A DNA stretch of 64,000 bases. It comes from Lutibacter litoralis (GTDB lineage: Bacteria; Bacteroidota; Bacteroidia; Flavobacteriales; Flavobacteriaceae). A program made the translations under genes and the position numbers. Below, one piece after another: positions 48,053 to 56,415 of this stretch. Location of the stretch: the NCBI RefSeq assembly GCF_014646675.1, contig NZ_BMNS01000007.1:124001-188000 (forward strand). Reading direction: 5' to 3'. Below the pieces are notes generated by a model that ran no database searches, was not told the DNA's origin, and worked only from the letters and a program-made list of their open reading frames with translations. Within the stretch, counting starts at the first letter, position 1; every line of letters starts with the position of its first letter.

Positions 48053-48937
48053 ATGTCAGTTAGAAAAGAAAAAATATTATCGTTAGCGGGAATTAACCAC
48101 GAAAATAAATCGAAAGAAGAATTACAAAGTTATTTTTCAAAAGCTTTAAATAATGGGATGCATGGGTTATGCTTTAGCCCATATGAAGAAGGTCAACAAC
48201 CAGGTGATATTATTACAGAAGAACAAATTAGAAGAAGAATGGAGATTATTAAACCATATACAAAATGGATTCGCTCTTTTTCTTGTACTGATGGAAATGA
48301 ATTAATTCCCAAAATAGCACATGAATATGGCATTAAAACTTTGGTAGGCGCTTGGTTAGGTGATAATGATGAAATTAACAAAAAGGAAATAACCAATCTT
48401 ATTAAAATTTCCAAAGAAGGATATGTTGATATTGCGGCTGTAGGAAATGAAGTAATGTACAGAGGCGATTTAACAGAAGGAGAGTTATTGGCATTTATAT
48501 TGGAAGTGAAGGAAGCAATTCCAAACGTACCTGTAGGGTATGTTGATGCGTATTACGAGTTTGAACATCGTCCAAAAATTACAGCAACTTGTGATGTGGT
48601 ACTTGCCAATTGTTATCCTTATTGGGAAGGCTGTAAATTGGAGTATTCATTATTATATATGAAAGATATGTACCGTAGAGCCATGAGTGCTGCAAAAGGA
48701 AAAAAAGTAATTATCACAGAGACAGGTTGGACAAATAAAGGGCAAGTTTTTTATGGTGCAGTGCCTTCTTTTGAAAATGCCATGAAATATTTTATAAATA
48801 CACAACAATGGTCTGAAGCAGAGGATATTGATGTTTTCTACTTTTCATCGTTTGATGAATCATGGAAAACTGGTGCAGAAGGAGATGTTGGAGCCTATTG
48901 GGGGATTTGGGATAAAGATGAAAATCTTAAATACTAA
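48053..48937 (+). CDS. GH17-like enzyme without signal peptide (cytosolic)
   Basis: 294 residues. The start MSVRKEKILSLAGINHENK has no signal, so the protein stays in the cytosol. It has GH17 motifs in IAAVGNEVMYRG (E133), VLANCYPYWEG, and the nucleophile in IITETGWTN (E223). The end FYFSSFDESWK, then GAYWGIWDKDENLKY is complete. It may cut imported short laminari-oligosaccharides or act in reverse as a transferase. It lies 27 bp after the clan GH-A lipoprotein gene and is followed by gene debris. Confidence 0.82.
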   Translation: MSVRKEKILSLAGINHENKSKEELQSYFSKALNNGMHGLCFSPYEEGQQPGDIITEEQIRRRMEIIKPYTKWIRSFSCTDGNELIPKIAHEYGIKTLVGAWLGDNDEINKKEITNLIKISKEGYVDIAAVGNEVMYRGDLTEGELLAFILEVKEAIPNVPVGYVDAYYEFEHRPKITATCDVVLANCYPYWEGCKLEYSLLYMKDMYRRAMSAAKGKKVIITETGWTNKGQVFYGAVPSFENAMKYFINTQQWSEAEDIDVFYFSSFDESWKTGAEGDVGAYWGIWDKDENLKY

Positions 48938-48939
48938 CT

Positions 48940-49182
48940 TTTGTTTTTGAAACTTTTAATGAGCCTTGGAAAGGATCTGACGAAGAACGAGAACCAGAAA
49001 AAAGGGACCTGTTTACAATAAATAAAGCACCTAATTCAGAAAAGAAATAAAGTAAATTAAATATCGATATTGCTAGTCATACCAAAACTGTTCTTTATGA
49101 GTTGTGTGGTTATGATTATAACATAACGCAACTAGACTTTCCTTTGTTGTTAAAAGAAGTAGAAATATATAATTCAATATAA
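48940..49182 (+). pseudogene. Remnant of a glycoside hydrolase gene
   Basis: Directly after the GH17 stop, in another frame, 48940-49050 reads FVFETFNEPWKGSDE and EPEKRDLF, the usual end of a clan GH-A barrel (FxEPWKG...EPEKxxGLF). After one stop the same frame continues with 43 sense codons (HTKTVLYELCGYDY, then LLLKEVEIY) of no recognised family. No start codon or full domain remains. This is debris from at least one lost gene in the PUL. Confidence 0.6.
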
Positions 49183-51483
49183 ATGAAGAAAATATATCAA
49201 ATAACATTAATAATCATAATTTTTATGAGTTGTGCTAAGAATGAAAAACCTATTGATTTAAGTCTTAAAATAAGCAGTTTGCAAACTGAAGAAACTGAAG
49301 CTAAAATAGAAGAATTAGTAACCAAAATGACTTTAAAAGAAAAAGCGGGTCAAATGCTAAATATTGGTTTACCTTCAGTTTTAAAAGGTGAATATTGGGA
49401 CGTAAGAGATAGTGTTAATTTTGATGCTCAAAAATTTAAAAAATTTATTATTGATTATGCCGTTGGGTCAATACATAACACGCCACAATATCCGGCTACT
49501 AAAGAAGAGTGGTTTAAAATTGTAAAAGAAATTCAGGATTCTGCAATGCAAAAAACACGCTTAGGAATTCCTGTTTTATATGGAATTGATAATATTCACG
49601 GGGCAAATTATGTAAATGGTTCTGTAATGTTTCCACATCAAATTGCTGTGGCTGCAACTTGGAATACAGAACTTTCTAGAATTGGAGCGGAGATAACCTC
49701 CTATGAATCTAGAGCGGCCTCACTTCCTTGGAATTTCAATCCAAATGCAGATGTAGCAACAAATCCACTTTGGGGAAGAATTGGAGAAAGCTTTGGTGAA
49801 GATCCATATTTAATTTCAGAAATGACAAATGCTTATATTAAAGGATCTCAGGAAAAAGGATTAGAAAATTCAGCAAGTTCTGCAGTTTGTATGAAGCATT
49901 TTGTAGGTTATGGAGCTGGAAAAAATGGAAAAGACAGAGCAAATGCAATAATTCCTGAGAATAGCTTACGTCAATATTTTTTACCTCCTTTTGAAAAAGC
50001 TTTAGAAAATGGAGCAATGGGTGTAATGATTAGTTCAAATGCTGTTAACGGAGTTCCTTGCCATTTAAACACCTATTATATTACCGATATTCTAAAAGGT
50101 GAAATGGGTTTTAAAGGTGTGGTAATATCAGATTTTAGTGATGTTGAATTTTTAGTGGCAGCACATCAATCTGCTAAAGATATGCGGGAAGCAACTAAAT
50201 TAGCCGTTAATGCAGGGATCGATTTATTAATGAATCCTTATGATGCGGATGTAGTCGATCTTATTGTAGAATTGGTTGAAGCTGGAGAAATTTCAAAAGA
50301 AAGAATTGATGATGCGGTAACACGTGTATTACGTTTAAAATTTTACTTAAATCTATTTGAAACTCCTTATAATAACCCAAACGAATATCCAGATTTTGGA
50401 AGTGAAAAGCACATTGCTGCTAATTATAAAACAGCAAGTGAAGCAATTACCTTATTAAAGAATGAAAACGCTATTTTACCCCTTTCTTCCAATAAAAAAG
50501 TATTGGTAACTGGTTATTCGGCAAATTCAATTAATATGTTAAATGGAGCTTGGTCAAGATCGTTTTTAGGAAGAGACACTACCTATAATGATCCAAGTAA
50601 ATTAACAATTCTCGATGCAATTAAAAAACAAGTTGGAACTAAAAATGTTGATTTTGTAGAAGGAACAGATTATTTAGAAAATATTAATTCTGATTTGGCT
50701 GTTTCAAAAGCAAAAAAAGCAGATTATATTGTTGTATGTGTTGGAGAAATACCAGCTTCAGAAAAACCATCAGATATTAATGAGTTGGAATTGCCTAAAG
50801 TACAACAAGAATTAGTTAAAAAATTAGCTAAAACAGGAAAGCCTATTATTTTAGTAATGGTACAAGGGCGCCCGCGAATTGTCAGAGAAATTGAACCGTT
50901 GGCTAACGGAATTTTAATGGCTTATTTACCTGGTCAAGAAGGTGGAAGAGCTATATCTGATGTTATTTTCGGAACTATAAACCCGAGTGGGAAATTGCCT
51001 TATACGTATCCAAAATTTACTGGAAACATATTGCCTTATTATTATAAAAAAGCAGATATACGAGATATAGATTGGGGTTATAATGGTTTTTATCCACAAT
51101 TTGAATTTGGATTCGGATTATCTTATACCTCTTTTGAATACTCAAATTTAAAAATTAGTAAAGACACTTTAACAACTTCTGATAAATTTAAAGTTGCTAT
51201 TACTATTAAAAATTCTGGTAAAAGAGAAGGGAAAGAAATTGTACAGGTTTTTATAAAAGATTTAGTTGCAACGGTTTCTCCAGATTCTAAAAAATTAGTT
51301 CGTTTTGATAAAGTTAATTTAAAAGCAGACGAAATAAAAACATTAGAATTTGATTTAACTACTAAAGATTTGGAAAGTATTGGGATTAATAATAAATGGA
51401 TTATTGAAGAAGGTGAATTTGAAATCTTAGTTGGTGGAAAACCTCAGGAATTATTAAAACAAAAAATATATTTCAAAAATTGA
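49183..51483 (+). CDS. GH3 beta-glucosidase lipoprotein (second)
   Basis: 766 residues with a lipid Cys in IFMSCAKN. GH3 motifs: GIPVLYGIDNIHGANYV, WNFNPNADVATNPLWGRIGE, SFGEDPYL, CMKHFVGYG, the nucleophile in VVISDFSDV (D317), and a second domain with PIILVMVQGRPRIV. The FN3-like C-terminus has GFGLSYTSFEYSNLKI and GKEIVQVFIKD. It is related to but distinct from the 44616 enzyme: sequence identity is low, and it has a longer N-terminus with a lipid anchor. It probably hydrolyses terminal beta-glucosides at the envelope. It is the last intact gene of the PUL. Confidence 0.92.
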   Translation: MKKIYQITLIIIIFMSCAKNEKPIDLSLKISSLQTEETEAKIEELVTKMTLKEKAGQMLNIGLPSVLKGEYWDVRDSVNFDAQKFKKFIIDYAVGSIHNTPQYPATKEEWFKIVKEIQDSAMQKTRLGIPVLYGIDNIHGANYVNGSVMFPHQIAVAATWNTELSRIGAEITSYESRAASLPWNFNPNADVATNPLWGRIGESFGEDPYLISEMTNAYIKGSQEKGLENSASSAVCMKHFVGYGAGKNGKDRANAIIPENSLRQYFLPPFEKALENGAMGVMISSNAVNGVPCHLNTYYITDILKGEMGFKGVVISDFSDVEFLVAAHQSAKDMREATKLAVNAGIDLLMNPYDADVVDLIVELVEAGEISKERIDDAVTRVLRLKFYLNLFETPYNNPNEYPDFGSEKHIAANYKTASEAITLLKNENAILPLSSNKKVLVTGYSANSINMLNGAWSRSFLGRDTTYNDPSKLTILDAIKKQVGTKNVDFVEGTDYLENINSDLAVSKAKKADYIVVCVGEIPASEKPSDINELELPKVQQELVKKLAKTGKPIILVMVQGRPRIVREIEPLANGILMAYLPGQEGGRAISDVIFGTINPSGKLPYTYPKFTGNILPYYYKKADIRDIDWGYNGFYPQFEFGFGLSYTSFEYSNLKISKDTLTTSDKFKVAITIKNSGKREGKEIVQVFIKDLVATVSPDSKKLVRFDKVNLKADEIKTLEFDLTTKDLESIGINNKWIIEEGEFEILVGGKPQELLKQKIYFKN

Positions 51484-51484
51484 A

Positions 51485-51677
51485 AGAATATCAAGAAGAC
51501 GTATATATTCAAACATAAAAAATGCTTGAAGGAATTGAACAGTTACAAGGTTTTTCATCTTGGATCTTAGTCGACTTTAGATCTCCAAGACGTGTGTTGC
51601 CTAAAATTCAAGATGGATTTAATAGAAAAGGTTCAATCTCTGAAGACGGTGAAAAAAAGAAAGTAATCAATAATTAA
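51485..51677 (+). pseudogene. C-terminal remnant of a GH2 (beta-glucuronidase/galactosidase-like) gene
   Basis: Directly after the GH3 stop the frame gives EYQEDVYIQT, a stop, then LEGIEQLQGFSSWILVDFRS and PRRVLPKIQDGFNRKGSISE followed by DGEKKK. The conserved block around FSSWILVDFRSPRR and DGFNRKGxISEDGxKK is the C-terminal end of GH2 enzymes of the beta-glucuronidase type. Only this tail survives, with an in-frame stop. Confidence 0.75.
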
Positions 51678-51689
51678 AACATAATCATT

Positions 51690-51727
51690 AAAATGTTTAA
51701 CAATTTTTGAAAATTGTTAAACATTTT
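51690..51727 (+). terminator. PUL terminator
   Basis: A perfect 18-bp inverted repeat (51690-51707 and 51710-51727) with a 2-nt loop, followed by TTG. It can end transcription of the PUL and of the GH2 remnant. Confidence 0.85.
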
Positions 51728-51788
51728 TTGTAAATTAGCACAATTATTTTAAGAAAATAATTTCTTGAAATTTAAAACTGTAAAGAAT

Positions 51789-51953
51789 ATGTTCGGATTA
51801 TTTAAAAAAAAGTCAGTGAAAGAGAAATTACAAGCGCAATACGAAGAGCTTTTAAAAGAATCGTATAATTTATCTACAACCAACAGAAAATTGAGCGACC
51901 AAAAAGTGTACGAAGCTGAGCAAGTAATGAATCAAATTGAAAAGTTGCCTTAA
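51789..51953 (+). CDS. Small Lacal_2735-family protein
   Basis: 54 residues from the ATG at 51789 (MFGLFKKKSVKEKLQAQYEE). An earlier TTG-type start is not needed. It is an amphipathic, charged helix-rich protein with a Lys-rich N-terminus and a STTNRKLSDQKVYEAEQVMN core, matching the small flavobacterial family named Lacal_2735. Function unknown. It lies just ahead of the DUF2452 gene, 13 bp apart, and is probably co-transcribed with it. Confidence 0.75.
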   Translation: MFGLFKKKSVKEKLQAQYEELLKESYNLSTTNRKLSDQKVYEAEQVMNQIEKLP

Positions 51954-51966
51954 TAAAATTAAACAA

Positions 51967-52371
51967 ATGGTAGCAACAAATAAAAAACCAGATAATGTAG
52001 TTTTTAATACTGAAACTCAAAAATACGATGCAGCGTTAAAACCGTATGCAATTTCTACAGGTTCACCTGTAATTACAACATTAGATACTGTTGCTTGGAA
52101 AAATAGAAGTATTCATAAAATTAATAGTAAGGTTGAAGCTAAATATTTAGAATTAAAAGTGGAATACAAAAAAATGATGGAAGAGTTTGAATACAATAAA
52201 CTCATTTTTGACGCAACATTTACTTTTGAGCCTATTATTGGAAAAATATATCATTTATACAAAAGAAAAAACGGCGATTCTTTTCTTTCTATTATAGCTC
52301 CTGAAGAATGTAATTTTAATTTTTTAGGAAGTTTTTACTTAAATGCAGAACAAATTTGGAAAAAAATATAA
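51967..52371 (+). CDS. DUF2452 domain protein
   Basis: 134 residues from the ATG at 51967 (MVATNKKPDNVVFNTETQKY), a soluble protein. The sequence matches DUF2452: SPVITTLDTVAWKNRSIHKI, EYKKMMEEFEYNKLIFDATF, FEPIIGKIYHLYKRKNGDSF and LSIIAPEECNFNFLGSFYLN. No catalytic role is known. It overlaps the following TIGR03643 gene by 29 bp, so translation of the two is coupled. Confidence 0.85.
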   Translation: MVATNKKPDNVVFNTETQKYDAALKPYAISTGSPVITTLDTVAWKNRSIHKINSKVEAKYLELKVEYKKMMEEFEYNKLIFDATFTFEPIIGKIYHLYKRKNGDSFLSIIAPEECNFNFLGSFYLNAEQIWKKI

Positions 52372-52666
52372 CTTTAGTTTGAAAGACACTATACAACTTA
52401 CAGAAATAGAATTAGATCGTATTATAGAAATGGCGTGGGAAGATCGTACCCCTTTTGAAGCAATTCTTTTTCAATTTGGAATGTCGGAAAAAGAAATTAT
52501 TATATTAATGCGTGGTAATCTTAAGGAGTCTAGTTTTAAGCTTTGGAGAAAAAGAGTAAATAGTGGAGTTAGTCAAAAACATTTAAAAAAAAGAAATTCA
52601 GCTATTTCACGTTTTAAATGTTCACGTCAAAAAGCAATTTCGGGAAATAAAATAAGTAAGCGATAA
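52343..52666 (+). CDS. TIGR03643 / DUF2805 family protein
   Basis: 107 residues from the ATG at 52343, which overlaps the 3' end of the DUF2452 gene in another frame. Conserved core: LTEIELDRIIEMAWEDRTPF, FQFGMSEKEIIILMRGNL and KESSFKLWRKRVNSGVSQKH, then RFKCSRQKAISGN. The basic C-terminus suggests nucleic acid contact, which is inference. A decayed second copy is at 20808-21096. Function unknown. Confidence 0.85.
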   Translation: MQNKFGKKYNFSLKDTIQLTEIELDRIIEMAWEDRTPFEAILFQFGMSEKEIIILMRGNLKESSFKLWRKRVNSGVSQKHLKKRNSAISRFKCSRQKAISGNKISKR

Positions 52667-52749
52667 AAATACAATTAATAATGTGTTATTGTTTCACTGC
52701 CTAATTGTCATTTGTAAAGTTCTGGCTCGATTTTCGACTACAAAATACT

Positions 52750-54486
52750 ATGAGTAAAAGTAACGTATCATTTTGGTGGGCATTTAAGGAATTTATTTGG
52801 CCGAGAAAACGAATTATTTTTTTAGGTTTAATTTTAATAATGGCTAAAAGTTTGTCTAGTTTGGTATTGCCTTATGCTAGTAAAAACTTAATTGATGACG
52901 TAATCCCGTCAAAGGATATGAGTGCATTAACTACGTTAATTATTATTGTATGTGCTGCAATTCTTGTTCAAGCCATAACATCGTTTTCTTTAACGCGTTT
53001 GTTAAGTGTAGAAGCACAGCATTTAATTTCACTATTAAGAGCAAAAGTCCAAAAAAAGCTTCTTACATTACCAATAAGTTTTTTCGATAACAATAAATCC
53101 GGAGCTTTAGTTTCTAGAGTAATGACAGATGTTGAAGGTGTTAGGAATCTTGTTGGTACCGGTTTAGTACAATTAGTTGGAGGCTCTATTACTGCAATAA
53201 TTTCATTAGTAATTTTAATTAAAATAAATGCATTAATGACCCTTTTTGTATTGGTTCCTGTAGCTATTTTTGCCGTGGTTGCTTTAAAGGCATTTGGATA
53301 TATACGACCTATTTTTAGAGCACGTGGAAAAATTAACGCAGAAGTAACGGGTAGGTTGACAGAAACCTTAAATGGAGTTCGTGTAATTAAAGGTTTTAAT
53401 GCGGAAGCGCAGGAAAACAAAACTTTTGAAAAAGGAGTGGAAAAACTGTTTTTAAATGTGAAAAGAAGTTTAACAGCAACTGCACTAATGACAAGTTCTT
53501 CAACGTTTTTATTAGGATTAGCATCCGCTGGAATTATGGGAATTGGTGGTTATTTTATTATGAATAACACTATGACTTACGGTGAATTTGTGTCTTTTAC
53601 ATTGTTTTTAGGGTTTTTAATTGCACCAATTGTGCAAATGAGTAATATTGGAAGTCAGTTAACCGAAGCTATGGCAGGTTTGGATAGAACCGAAGAGTTA
53701 ATGAATATGACTGAAGAAGACAATCCTAAAGTGAGAACTGAAGTTTTAGATAAAATTGAAGGGGATATTTTGTTTGAAAATGTTTCATTTAGTTATGAAA
53801 AAGGAAAAGAAGTATTGCATAATATTTCATTTAAAGCGCCAAAGGGAACTGTAATTGCATTGGTCGGTTCTTCAGGTTCAGGTAAATCTACAATTGCAAG
53901 TTTAGCAGCATCGTTTTTAAATCCTTCAAAAGGAAATATTTTTATAGATGGTGTTGATATGTCTAAAGTAAATTTAAATAGTTTTAGAAGTAGGTTAGGA
54001 GTTGTTTTACAAGACGATTTTTTATATGAAGGAACAATTAGAGAAAATATTTTATTTCCAAGACCAAATGCTACAGAAGAACAATTGTTAGAAGCAGTTA
54101 AAGGCGCGTATGTTAATGAATTTACCGATAGATTTGAGGAAGGTTTAAATACAGTTATTGGTGAAAGAGGTGTGAAATTATCTGGAGGTCAACGTCAAAG
54201 AATTTCTATTGCCAGAGCTATATTGGCGAATCCGAAAGTGATAATTTTAGATGAAGCAACTTCAAACTTAGATACTGAAAGTGAATCTTTTATTCAAAAA
54301 AGTTTACAAACTTTAATGCAAGACAGAACAACATTTGTAATTGCCCACAGATTGAGTACCATTCAAAAAGCAGATCAAATTTTGGTTATTGAAGAGGGAG
54401 AAATTGTAGAACGTGGAAAGCACAATGAATTATTAGCTAAAAAAGGGCGCTATTTTGATTTGTATACGTATCAGAGTAGAATTTAA
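52750..54486 (+). CDS. ABC exporter, fused membrane and ATPase domains (MsbA-like)
   Basis: 578 residues from the ATG at 52750 (MSKSNVSFWW). A TTG 45 bp upstream is an unlikely start. Six TM helices (about 20-300) form the type-1 exporter transmembrane domain with NKSGALVSRVMTDVEGVRNL. The ATPase domain has Walker A GSSGSGKST, signature LSGGQRQR, Walker B VIILDEATS and the H-loop IAHR. It is a half transporter that works as a homodimer in lipid or drug export. It stands downstream of small flavobacterial genes, without a clear partner gene. Confidence 0.94.
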   Translation: MSKSNVSFWWAFKEFIWPRKRIIFLGLILIMAKSLSSLVLPYASKNLIDDVIPSKDMSALTTLIIIVCAAILVQAITSFSLTRLLSVEAQHLISLLRAKVQKKLLTLPISFFDNNKSGALVSRVMTDVEGVRNLVGTGLVQLVGGSITAIISLVILIKINALMTLFVLVPVAIFAVVALKAFGYIRPIFRARGKINAEVTGRLTETLNGVRVIKGFNAEAQENKTFEKGVEKLFLNVKRSLTATALMTSSSTFLLGLASAGIMGIGGYFIMNNTMTYGEFVSFTLFLGFLIAPIVQMSNIGSQLTEAMAGLDRTEELMNMTEEDNPKVRTEVLDKIEGDILFENVSFSYEKGKEVLHNISFKAPKGTVIALVGSSGSGKSTIASLAASFLNPSKGNIFIDGVDMSKVNLNSFRSRLGVVLQDDFLYEGTIRENILFPRPNATEEQLLEAVKGAYVNEFTDRFEEGLNTVIGERGVKLSGGQRQRISIARAILANPKVIILDEATSNLDTESESFIQKSLQTLMQDRTTFVIAHRLSTIQKADQILVIEEGEIVERGKHNELLAKKGRYFDLYTYQSRI

Positions 54487-54511
54487 ATCTAAAAAAAAAT
54501 ACTTTTAAAAG

Positions 54512-54670
54512 TTAGTTTTCATGAGAAGTGTAATTTTTAAAAAATTCATGAAATGGAATCGGTTTTAAATTCCGAGATTCATAATGTGCTAAATATGTTT
54601 TATAATTTTTCAAAGCAAATTCTTTAATAAATGTAGATGTTTCGTTATCATCCTTTTTAATATATTCCAT
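54512..54670 (-). CDS. Small uncharacterised protein
   Basis: An ATG at 54670 begins a 52-residue open frame: MEYIKKDDNETSTFIKEFAL, then KNYKTYLAHYESRNLKPIPF. The composition (charged, aromatic, soluble, well-spread codons) looks coding and the frame fits the otherwise empty gap between the ABC exporter and the Dus gene. No family is recognised. The stop is only 26 bp from the exporter stop, so the two converge. Confidence 0.45.
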   Translation of the reverse strand: MEYIKKDDNETSTFIKEFALKNYKTYLAHYESRNLKPIPFHEFFKNYTSHEN

Positions 54671-54879
54671 TTATAAAAAATTAAAGGTAAACAGTTGGTT
54701 AACTAATCAAGCTATAAAAATATAAAAGAAATTATTAATAATCAAATATATTTCATAATTATAAGCTGAAAGTTAAGAGGTTAGCGTAAGTAATTTAAAA
54801 TTATGGCAGATAGTATAGTTGAATTATTTTTTAAAATTGTTTTTAAGCGAACAAAGTATTTAAAAATAAAGCTAAATAG

Positions 54880-55836
54880 TTATCTTAAATTCTTTTCTGT
54901 ATTAAAAATATCAGCTACTGCTGCTTCGTAATTTTTAATGCTTTTTGCTTTTTTAATCTTCTTTAAAGTTTTGCGAGGGTTGGAGAAAGACAAAGAAAAG
55001 TATTCCCATAAATGATACATTTTTAGTAAAATATGTGTTGCTCCAGAAAGTGATGTACTGTATTGTTGGTAAAGTGTATTATGAAATTCAATAAATAGTA
55101 CTATTTTATTTTCAGGATATTCTAACGTGTTATTTTTAATCATACTTGGTAAAAAAGGATCGGAAATCAAACCTCTTCCTATCATCCAATGGTTTATTGT
55201 TGGAAATAGTTCTTGCATTTCTCTAAATTTTGCAACCGAAGTAATATCTCCGTTGTAATACAATGTATGCTTTGCAATATCAATACATTTTTGAAATCCT
55301 TCTAAATTAACACCGCCTTTATACAACTGTTTTCCTATGCGCGCGTGTATTGCAATATTTTTAAGAGGAAATGAATCTAATATTGGAAGTGTTTTTAAAA
55401 TTTCCTCACTGTTTTCATAGCCCAATCTCATTTTCATAGAAACTAAAATATCAGATTCTGAATGAACCTTTTTTAGAATTTCGTTAATCTTCTGACTTTC
55501 GTTTATAAGTCCAGAACCCATGCCACATTTTGTAACCATTGGATAAGGGCAGCCTAAATTCCAGTTTAATTCTTTATAACCAAGTTCTTTAACGTAGTTT
55601 GCTACAAATAAAAACTCGTCAGCATCATTTGTAATAATTTGAGGAATTACTTCTAAACCAACATTATTTTCTGGCAATAAATCTCTTTGATAAGAATTTT
55701 TAATAATAAATTTTCCATTCAACCGAATGTAGGGTGCATAAAAAGTATCAATTCCTCCAAATTGATTGTTTAGGGCATTTCTAAATCGGAAGTCTGTAAA
55801 CCCTTGTAAAGGTGAAGATAATAATGTAAAGCTCAT
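54880..55836 (-). CDS. tRNA-dihydrouridine synthase
   Basis: 318 residues from the ATG at 55836 (MSFTLLSSPLQGFTDFRFRN). A TTG six codons upstream overlaps the -7 box and is rejected. Dus motifs: the FMN barrel start PLQGFTDF, NLGCPYPMVTKCGMGSGLIN with the catalytic Cys, LVSMKMRLGY, IHARIGKQLYKGG, YYNGDITS and MIGRGLISDPFL. It reduces specific uridines in tRNA D-loops using FMN and NADPH. The subfamily (DusA/B/C) is not assigned. It is monocistronic. Confidence 0.93.
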   Translation of the reverse strand: MSFTLLSSPLQGFTDFRFRNALNNQFGGIDTFYAPYIRLNGKFIIKNSYQRDLLPENNVGLEVIPQIITNDADEFLFVANYVKELGYKELNWNLGCPYPMVTKCGMGSGLINESQKINEILKKVHSESDILVSMKMRLGYENSEEILKTLPILDSFPLKNIAIHARIGKQLYKGGVNLEGFQKCIDIAKHTLYYNGDITSVAKFREMQELFPTINHWMIGRGLISDPFLPSMIKNNTLEYPENKIVLFIEFHNTLYQQYSTSLSGATHILLKMYHLWEYFSLSFSNPRKTLKKIKKAKSIKNYEAAVADIFNTEKNLR

Positions 55837-55851
55837 AAGATTAAAATTAGG

Positions 55852-55859
55852 CAAATATA
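55852..55859 (-). promoter_or_regulatory. dus promoter -7 box (TATATTTG)
   Basis: TATATTTG on the minus strand matches TAnnTTTG and lies 16 bp before the ATG at 55836. It supports that start. No clear TTG at -33. Confidence 0.5.
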
Positions 55860-56415
55860 ATCCTCTAAAGGTTATCTAGCTATTTTTTTAGAAGGAGGTT
55901 ACTTGTCTTTGGATTTAAAATACCATTTTTTTAGTAAAAAAAAGATTTAAAACGCTTTAAGAAATTTTGGATATCGTAGTGCATAATATATTTGAGAAGA
56001 TTTATTTACATTATTATAGTAATTCTATTCAATGCTATTTTTTAAATAAATTCTTTTAATGAAGATTTTAATAAGAACTAATTTCTGTCAAAAATTAATA
56101 AAAGTACCTTTTAGGTTGAAATATTTTCAAAAATTAAACTTTTAGCATTGTAAAATGTATTAAATTAATAAAATTAGAAAGTTGCAAGAGTAATACTATT
56201 AGCAATTATTTAAAGTTTTAGTTTTTGGAATTAGTTCTCATATGAAATGTTTAATAAAAAAGAGTTAAACTAATATTTATTAAAAATTCTTCTTGGGTAT
56301 CGTATAAAAATAATAATAAAATTGAGAACATAGTAGTTTTTTTTAAATTTGCAGCCATTCTTTCAGCGATGCATTACATTGCATGGTTGTATAAATAAAC
56401 ACAAAAAAAATTTAA
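55860..56415. other. Intergenic region with leuC promoter
   Basis: About 560 bp between the divergent dus and leuC genes. No gene is seen. Near its 3' end it holds the leuC promoter and a possible nine-codon leader (56370-56399, MHYIAWLYK). Confidence 0.5.
56322..56351 (+). promoter_or_regulatory. leuC operon promoter
   Basis: TTG at 56322-56324, a 19-nt spacer and TAAATTTG at 56344-56351. This is an exact match to the Bacteroidota consensus, 64 bp before the leuC ATG. Confidence 0.8.

Noticed and set aside
52968-53420. 150-residue minus-strand open frame
   Set aside because: It lies fully inside the ABC exporter gene and has no domain signature. It is an antisense shadow.
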